From: Prostheceraeus crozeri
Taxonomy: Eukaryota; Platyhelminthes; Polycladida; Euryleptidae
NCBI GenBank assembly: GCA_907163375.1
Contig: CAJQUW010009223.1
Span: forward strand, 62,001 to 126,000
DNA: 64,000 bases
Reading direction: 5' to 3'
In this document: in pieces, positions 57,270 through 64,000 of the stretch
Numbering within the stretch: the first letter of the stretch is position 1
Layout: every line of letters begins with the position of its first letter
Notes under the pieces: generated by a model
Database searches by the model: none
Told to the model about the DNA's origin: nothing
The model's input: the letters and a program-made list of their open reading frames with translations, nothing else
Position numbers and translations under genes: made by a program

Positions 57270-58035
57270 AATAAATTTGATTATAATTTTTCATTTCATT
57301 ACACTTTTTCATTTTTATACTGTTTATAATAATTAGGATTTCGATCAAGAAAATTGTTAAATGCTTCCTTATATTTTTTCTTATTATTTTGATAATGTTG
57401 TTTTTTATATGGTTTATTGCAATCTTTACAACTTGAACGATGGCCAGATTTCTTTGTTCTATCTTTTACAAGTTACAAAGTTTTACATTCTTTACATTTT
57501 GTACATTGAATCCCTCGAAATTTAATCTGATTTTCATTGTTTATTTTAAAGAGAAGAAAAAATATTTTTATAGCGTGTATTTCTTTTTATATTCTTTTTT
57601 CTTCATTCTTCTTTTTCAATTAATTTTTTTCTTTTTTGAATTTTTCAATCTTTTCATTATTTATATTATATTATGTTCTCGAGCAAATTCATAGAATTTA
57701 TATATATTTGAAAAGTTTTTGTATTGGGATTAATTTTCTCTAAATTATTTAGTTCTATATTAAGGATTTTATGTCTATAATTTTCATTTGATTCGGTTAA
57801 TTTTTCTATTTGATTTGTTTTATTTCTTTTAATAACACTTGATCTTTTTTATATTCTTTGCTATATTCTTTTATACAATATTTACATTTTCGTCGTCTTC
57901 CAAAATAATTTGAATATATTTGTCTAATATAAAAATCATCATCAGATCTTATTTCTTTACAGAGGCAACATCTAGATTCAGTTTCAATGTTTATTTTTGA
58001 AGAATTAATTTTAATTGTAATTTGATTGCAATTTT
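57270..58035 (-). mobile_element. AT-rich virus-like remnant with zinc-ribbon proteins (fossil)
   Basis: About 0.77 kb, as AT-rich as the Polinton at 3.6-14.4 kb and unlike the neighbouring mariner. Minus-strand reading shows two Cys-pair zinc-ribbon segments, KKSGHRSSCKDCN and SRCCLCKEIRSDDDFY with RRRKCKYC, each followed by a Lys/Tyr-rich helix. Such small zinc-ribbon proteins occur in large DNA viruses and related mobile elements. It is broken, with several breaks. The family is uncertain; it could be an end piece of another Polinton-like element. Confidence 0.4.
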
Positions 58036-58050
58036 AGCTTTTACTATATA

Positions 58051-58241
58051 ATGATGAAAGTAGTATACCTTTTTTACCTTACGAGATCGATCAACGTCAA
58101 TTTATTTCGCGGGAGCGAAATGAATTGTTTTCCATATTTTGTCGAGCGCAGCGAGCGAATTTATGAGCGAGATGCGTGAGAAATAAATTTGGAAAAAGTT
58201 GCTTGAGCTCGTAAGGTAAAAAGCTATACTACTGATATCAT
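58051..58241. repeat. 191-bp imperfect hairpin next to the virus-like remnant
   Basis: Arms 58,051-58,095 and 58,198-58,241 are complementary at about 85% (ATGAT, AGTAGTATA, TTTTTACCTTACGAG). The 102-base loop region carries GCGAAAT, GCGCAGCGAGCG and GAGCGAGATGCG, GC-rich words unlike the surrounding AT-rich DNA. It may be a MITE or the tip of a virus-like element. Confidence 0.65.
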
Positions 58242-61140
58242 TTTACGAATTTTATAAAATGATATAATATGGTATCATTTCATTTTTTTATAATGGAAAT
58301 ACACTATTTTTTTTAGTGAAATATATGACGGCCTACACGGTAAATAGATCTAGTCATCCGAATTTTTCGATTTGCACTGATATTCTGCTACTGTTACTGC
58401 TCTTAGCAATGAAATTGAAATTAGATTGCATGCAGCATCGATATATTCCAAATAATGGAAGACCGAAGATAGCAGTTTAGTCATACAAAGCTTCTTGTAT
58501 ATCAAAACGTAGGTAGGGCCTTTATTCTTTACATTAGACATCACAAGTTCTGATTTAAGCTTTATACACTCGGATTACAGCAGTTGGTTAGGTCAACCGT
58601 ATCTATTTTACGGAAAAAAGCTAAAATATTTAGATCACAGTCAAGACTTCAGTAACATCAAGACATTTATTAATGAGTTCAATATTCAATCATGGTCATA
58701 CTGGAAGTCTGAAGTAACCAGCAATATATGGTGCATCCCAGAAAACGGCGATCTTTATTCTGCATTGTTTGACCATCTGTGTGATACAGACAATAGCCTG
58801 TTGCTTTTCGCTGCATGAATCAACCAGTAGTGGGGAAGGAGATCGGTAGAACATACGAAAGAGACTAAACTTACTTCAATATAAAATGCGAACAATCTAT
58901 GTTAGAAAATACAATGAAACAGAAATTTTTGCTAATAACATTTCATATCATTTTTCAAAAGTAAAACGATATAAAATGATATCATTTTATCATTGCCGAT
59001 CTTTGATTAAAACTATGACACCATGAATTTCATTGTGAGATTTTCATGGTCTGCTGCACTATTTGAGCTCACTAGTTGTTATTGGTGTCTGATTACTTCA
59101 TTGAAATGAGATGTAATTGAGATGAAACTGTAGGAATTTCATGGAGTTTCAGTTCCAGTCCAATAAAATTATAACAACAAACTAGAGTACGAAAATTCAT
59201 TGAACTCGACTAATTACATTTTCCTAGATTTTTGATATGACAATCAATGATGTTTTCTCTACAAAATGGACTTACTCCTGAAGCTATCGCAATTTGTGGC
59301 GGGTAAAAGTGTGTTTTGCTTATGACTTTACAACTCGTTTATCATACCGATTGTGTACTATAAAGATAACAGTGCATAATAAGAAATTGCATTGAAATTA
59401 AAACTTTCACTTTTCCCAGGGGTTGATGAGATTAATTTAAGAGATTTTGAAAGCGGACTGTTCGGGACGTCATGATCTTGAAGATGTGTTAGGACTTTGT
59501 AACTTTTTCAGAAGGAAAATTAATAGGCCTACATCCAAAAAAATTATCATAAAAAGACAAACTACGCATGCCCTGAGTGTTGCAGTGCAATAAATACAAT
59601 TAAATTTAGAACTTCTTCTTAAAAAGAAAAATCATCTAAAAACCAATTACTGAACAATGCATGCATCTAGGTAAGACAATTGCTGCTGTTTTTAAATGTC
59701 TTTTCACCGATTATAGTGCGGACAAGCAGATTTTTATTTGCTCATTACGTTCACTAACTTCTGATTGGACAACATTCCTCTCGTCGTTAATTGCATTGTT
59801 TGGAATGATGGGATTTAAATGCTCAAATTTTCAATAGACGTTGATCTATATCCTTCAGGATTTCACCGGGGATGCATAGAATTGCTCTTTTTTCCACTAT
59901 TTCTCTGTTTTTGTGCAAAGGTAAGAATGCTCTTCAGGATTTGCATGTACAACACACAATCAGCTGTCGAAATCTGTGCGGCCAATGGACGTCAATAAAA
60001 CTCACCAAAAATTCATTGTTGCATATTCATGGACTTATATATATAATTTGTATAACAAATGATCAACTTTAGCTTGTCGGTCACAAGCTGACAAAAGGCA
60101 TCGCTTTTGGTTCCATTTTTAGGATTTTCACTCGGATGGCAAAATTTTCTTTAACAATCATTTCAAATTTAATTTTAGAAAACATTTTGTGTGATGTTAT
60201 ACGAGTATATCAGCAGCATTAAAGAAAGGACAATGCATCTATGAAACGCCATATTAGCTGAATGATTACCTACAGTATATTGCTAAACATTGCTTACTTT
60301 CACTATACATGTAGCTTGCATCATTGAATAAACCACATGACACACCATTCAATATAACCGAACAAAAGCTTATATTCTCTAAAATTGTGGACATTGACAA
60401 TAGTTTTATGCTGACAATCTGTCCACATTTTGGATGGACTAATTTATAATAATGAACTAATAAGAGGATTCTGTTGTACGGAATAAATAAATTTCAATGA
60501 AATTAACTATCTGAGATTTTATTGTGGCAACAAACATCGTGAAACCGCCTCTTAATACAACTGATTTTGTGCCAAATATACTTGACTTATAAAAACACTA
60601 TGTTTTCGTACATGCTTACTAAAGAGGGTGAACGACGCTATAATAAAAATATAAGTTGCACCGATATGCTCCACGATGAAATCATCGATTTACTAACAAT
60701 CAACTTTCTAGATCTTTTAGCCCTTTCATGCTCAAATTATTTTCAAAATTAAAGCTTTTTGATTTTTATCTTCAAGTGCAATTTGCAAGCGTTTTACAGA
60801 TCGCACGAATTCGGGAGAGGTGACATTAGAAGTGCACTGATCTCCTCTTTCTAATGGTTACAAATTTTTGCCGCTTTGGGATCAGCACCATAAGATGCGG
60901 GTCAAAATGTCCCAAGAGAGCATACAATATGCATGAAAGGGTTAATGTCGATTTGAGCACGTAAAATTAGAATTTGTAAAAGGGGTCCACTAGACCCCTC
61001 ATGGCTCAAAGGGTGTGGAAAAGCGCAGGTCCCTGGAAAGCTTAAATTGATCAAGTCTCAGAACATTGTTTCCATTCTATACCCAGAAGAACTATTGCTC
61101 TCAATTCATTTCTTATAATCATTCGAACGGCAAATCCAGG
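58242..61140. other. Long stretch without a recognisable gene
   Basis: About 2.9 kb of non-coding AT-rich DNA. AAAATGATATCATTTT-like palindromes occur near 58,255-58,285 and 58,970-58,990. No conserved frame. Confidence 0.5.
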
Positions 61141-61145
61141 AATAT

Positions 61146-61262
61146 TACACACAGAGCGCTGTGCTGTCCTTCAGCTCTCTTTAGCCATTCTAGATTTCAA
61201 AGTTAGGATGGGACATTCTGAGCCTCACTGATGAGCCGTTTTATGGCAAATGGTAGCGTCTT
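61146..61262 (+). repeat. Diverged direct repeat, copy 1 (mate 63,035-63,152)
   Basis: About 65-70% identical by eye to 63,035-63,152; shared landmarks are GCTGTGC, TTCAGC, AGCCATTCTA, CATTC and GGCAGCGTCT/GGTAGCGTCT in order. It contains CACTGATGAGCC...GGCAAA, reminiscent of a hammerhead core, but the GAAA element is altered. It lies just upstream of the LINE. Confidence 0.5.
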
Positions 61263-61329
61263 TAAACTATTCACGTCTGAGGACATTTTTTTCCATTTTA
61301 TGCCAACACGAACTGTCGTTCTGCAACCA

Positions 61330-62800
61330 TTTATTAATTAGCGATGAAATGCGTTTAGAGACCATGACTCCCATTATTATAATCGTTTCAAGGATGTATG
61401 GTTCAAGATGAGATCAGAAAAGCAAAGTTTAATTGGGGCAAGAAATCAACTTTGTCTGCAAAGCATCCTTGGAATGTTACTAACAGTATTTTTTGGTAGA
61501 AAGAAAAAAACTCCATCCAAATTTTGCTTTCTGAGTTTATTTCTGCGGAAGCTGCAGCAGAAGCTATAAATGTCCAACTGTCTACATTCCTTCTCCCGAC
61601 ACATCTTCAGTTGATAACTACTGGAATATCTGCACAGTGGCTGACGTCGAAAAGCGCTTGAACAAATGAAACATTGATCATACAAATGGTTCTGATATGT
61701 TCCCAACTATGCTATACAAGTTTGCGAGTAAGCAGTTGGGCCCCTCCGACAGATCTGTACAATTTATGCATCAATACAGGCTATTTACCTGGTGCATGGA
61801 AGTGCACAAATATTGCTCAGTTCCGAAGTGCTCGAAACCGAGTATAACAGACCTCAGACTGATTCCCTCCTGCCAATTCCTGCTAAAGATTTTGAGACAA
61901 TCTTAGTTCAATTTTTACGACAGAAGTTAAAAATAGAAGCCGGGATAAATCAACATGGAGTGGAGCATCAACCACAACGCCATTAGTCTTTTTGTATTAC
62001 CATATAACAAGGCTATTGGACTTGAGTGAAGTATCATGTGTGCAATTGTTCTCCTATGACTTATCTAAGGCATTTGACAAAATTGACCATGCTGTGAGTC
62101 GACTTTTGGAGATTATATGCTTTGAAAAGTCGTATTTGTCTAATCACTTTCAAAGTGTCAGAGTATATTCGGTTGTAAGTCAATCTCTTGCTGCAACATC
62201 TGGCGTTTCTCAGGGCTCTGTTTTAGGACCTATGTTGTTTAATGTTGAAACAGGTAATCTGATGCCCTTCACAACTTTGCATTTACGGTGAAATACATTG
62301 ATGATATTACACTTTGTACTCCTGTATTTAAGAATGGACAGAATCATCATGTATTTGAAGAACACGATAATGTGATGCAATGAGCTATTAAAATGAAGAT
62401 TGCAATAAATTGGATCAAATCAAACTGCACTGTATTCAGGGAATCATCCGTCTACATGCTGTGTTATCTTGATGCTCATAAGTTGCTCGTCATTGTTTAG
62501 AGTAGCGATTTAAATAAGGATTTGCACTTTGATTGTGTGTCAGAAGTTCTTGTACAAAGACTCCATTGTTTAAGGTGTTTAAGGAAATTGAATTTTTTTT
62601 TTGAAAAGCAGCAGCTTCTTTGTGTTTGCGGCAGCTTGCATAGCTACTTGGATTTCTGAGTATCTCCAAAGGTTAGAAAGAAGATCCGATCGACTCATTT
62701 GCATTATGAATTGTGCTTGTGATTGTCTTGAAGCAGTGAAGAAACTGCATAAGTAATATCATATCCCAACTCATCCTCTCAGCCTTCCTGTAGTGAGTGC
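61330..62800 (+). mobile_element. Decayed CR1-like LINE, reverse transcriptase region
   Basis: A plus-strand relic in several frames. In order: AKFNWGKK-like connector and EFISAEAAAEAINVQLSTFL (61,400-61,590), RLNK, stop, NIDHTNGSDMFPTMLYKFAS (61,650-61,730), a PKCSKP and AKDFE segment (61,820-61,900), FSYDLSKAFDKIDH (62,053-62,095, first catalytic Asp), SGVSQGSVLGPMLFNV (62,200-62,250) and YIDDITLC (62,290-62,315, catalytic box). These are reverse transcriptase motifs of the CR1/L2 group. Several stops and frame changes are present, so it is long dead. Endonuclease and 3' end were not recognised. Confidence 0.85.
61992..62291 (+). pseudogene. LINE reverse transcriptase palm fragment
   Basis: The longest open piece (99 residues) of the LINE. 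It carries FSYDLSKAFDKIDH, SYLSNHFQSVRVYSV and SGVSQGSVLGPMLFNV, motifs around the first catalytic Asp and the primer-grip side. The YIDD box follows immediately in the next frame. The frame has no independent function. Confidence 0.85.
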
Positions 62801-63034
62801 GCGCACAAACCGCCACGTGCTTTTAGACTGCTCAACGACGCGTCGTGTTAAATCTTTCATGACACATACATGTATGACAGCGTTCCTTCAATTATTTTCA
62901 AACAAATATTTTTTAATGTATGTTTCATATTGACCTGTTTATCATTTGATAATTGTGCAACTTACTGTTTTTGATGATTCAAGAAATGAATGAATTTCTA
63001 ATTTAAGTAGTTTTGCAGAGTCAAGCTAAATTAA

Positions 63035-63152
63035 CGCTGAGCAGCCTGCTGTGCGGTTCTTCAGCTAGTTCAGCCATTCTAAATGTCATAAGCAAGTTTG
63101 GGCCATTCCGGGCGGAACTGACGAGATCTTGTATGGCGAAAGGCAGCGTCTG
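63035..63152 (+). repeat. Diverged direct repeat, copy 2
   Basis: The mate of 61,146-61,262. Here the hammerhead-like words are CTGACGAGA and GGCGAAAGG, so each copy keeps a different part of the core. The 104-residue frame over it (63,013-63,327) has no recognisable domain. Confidence 0.45.
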
Positions 63153-63237
63153 CTGTTGCCAAGGAAGTTTTGTGCTCAAAGTGTTCAAGTTTTCAGACAA
63201 GTTTCAATCAAGGTTAGTTCCAAACTTGGGCTTCGGT

Positions 63238-63312
63238 ACCCCCCAAGACCCAAGACCAAGATTAATCTTGGGTCTAATCTTGGTTCCCCCTTCCCAAGAT
63301 TGGATCCAAGAG
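63238..63312. repeat. Short overlapping palindromes (CCAAGATTAATCTTGG)
   Basis: AGACCCAAGA pairs with TCTTGGGTCT around ACCAAGATTA, and further AATCTTGG/CCAAGATTGG words follow. It may be the end of a small transposon; no partner end was identified. Confidence 0.5.
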
Positions 63313-64000
63313 TGGCTATTTCTCTAATGAAGTGGAACAACAATTTCCAGAACATGTTTGGAATTATGATTGAGATTTAAAATTGCATGAAGGTATTTTG
63401 AATCATACCATATTGTACATATTGCTATCCAATTAAATCGTATCTAATGTTTATATTAATTACTATCTATTACATGAATTTGTTATTGCGGAATGAATGC
63501 CATATTGATATTCAGGGAAAAGTTTTAATAATCGGCATAGGTTATCTCTGGGCTTAATATCATCAACCCTGTTTACGTCTACAGCTTAATAATTTCTTAA
63601 GTAGAACAACATGCATGACTAAGCTACATTCCTTACAACATGTCTGATCGAAAAACGAAACACACATAGCATAGGCCTCGTGTAAGATGAAAATAGCACA
63701 TATGTAGATATAACGATATTTTTGCTAAGCGTGGGAAGTAATTATCAAAGAATGTCACTGCATTAAATGATGCCGAAATCTTTCTATTTCTAATATAAGT
63801 AGCCTAATAGTAGAATAAACAATATAGGCCGAAGTTTTTGGCTCTCAAAGCAAGAGGCTATATGAAGCAAGTTATCTACGAATTGTTGTAGGCTACCAAT
63901 TTGACAGCATGAGCGTTATACAGGTATTGGTTTAATACATTGGATTTTTTCATATATTATTTGCTTGTTTCACACAAAATGATAGCCTATATACAAAATT
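63313..64000. other. No gene seen
   Basis: AT-rich non-coding sequence to the end of the window, with several TAGGCCTA-type words. Confidence 0.5.

Overview
The window looks like intergenic or intronic DNA from an animal, most likely a marine invertebrate. It is AT-rich and spliced, with almost no open host coding sequence and many families of eukaryotic mobile elements (Tc1/mariner, hAT, Polinton, Penelope-like, R4/Dong-type LINE, CR1-like LINE, tRNA-derived SINE). This mix is common in echinoderms, hemichordates, cnidarians and molluscs. I cannot name the species.

Layout. 0.65-1.0 kb is a dispersed repeat with a second copy at 50 kb; 1.07-1.2 kb is a cluster of ACACGTGT palindromes. 2.0-3.4 kb is a complete Tc1-type transposon with an open 341-residue transposase. 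3.56-14.4 kb is a broken Polinton/Maverick: fibre-like and coiled-coil proteins, protein-primed DNA polymerase, packaging ATPase, a penton-like capsid protein and two unknown proteins. An R4/Dong-type LINE 3' end and a short Penelope-like element are inserted in it. 14.93-24.93 kb is a 10-kb near-perfect palindrome (two 4.68-kb arms, 643-bp spacer) made of transposon-derived DNA. 26.5-28.6 kb is a hAT deletion derivative with an exact 8-bp target duplication and ATCGAT-rich ends. 29.7-30.0 kb is a tRNA-derived repeat unit. 33.8-34.3 kb holds a broken THAP-domain sequence. 34.78-35.0 kb is a 99-bp-arm hairpin. 35.3-37.9 kb is a Penelope-like element inserted as a head-to-head inverted dimer with a 13-bp target duplication. 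39.52-39.71 kb is a 191-bp element with a canonical hammerhead ribozyme beside a tRNA-like segment, framed by 28-bp inverted repeats. 43.0-43.7 kb is a second hAT derivative keeping a BED finger. 43.89-44.09 and 49.12-49.30 kb are two phase-compatible exons of one host gene, the second kringle-like. 47.4-48.8 kb is a MITE-like element with internal hairpin repeats. 52.8-57.3 kb is a mariner-type transposon apparently split by a Penelope-like element whose GIY-YIG domain is N-terminal (Naiad-like). 57.3-58.25 kb is a zinc-ribbon, virus-like remnant plus a hairpin. 61.3-62.8 kb is a decayed CR1-like LINE.

The strongest host-gene signal is the kringle-like exon pair on the + strand. The most unusual signals are the hammerhead/tRNA-like element, the Penelope inverted dimer and the 10-kb palindrome. 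Everything was read by eye: family names rest on motif recognition, and sequence identities are estimates.
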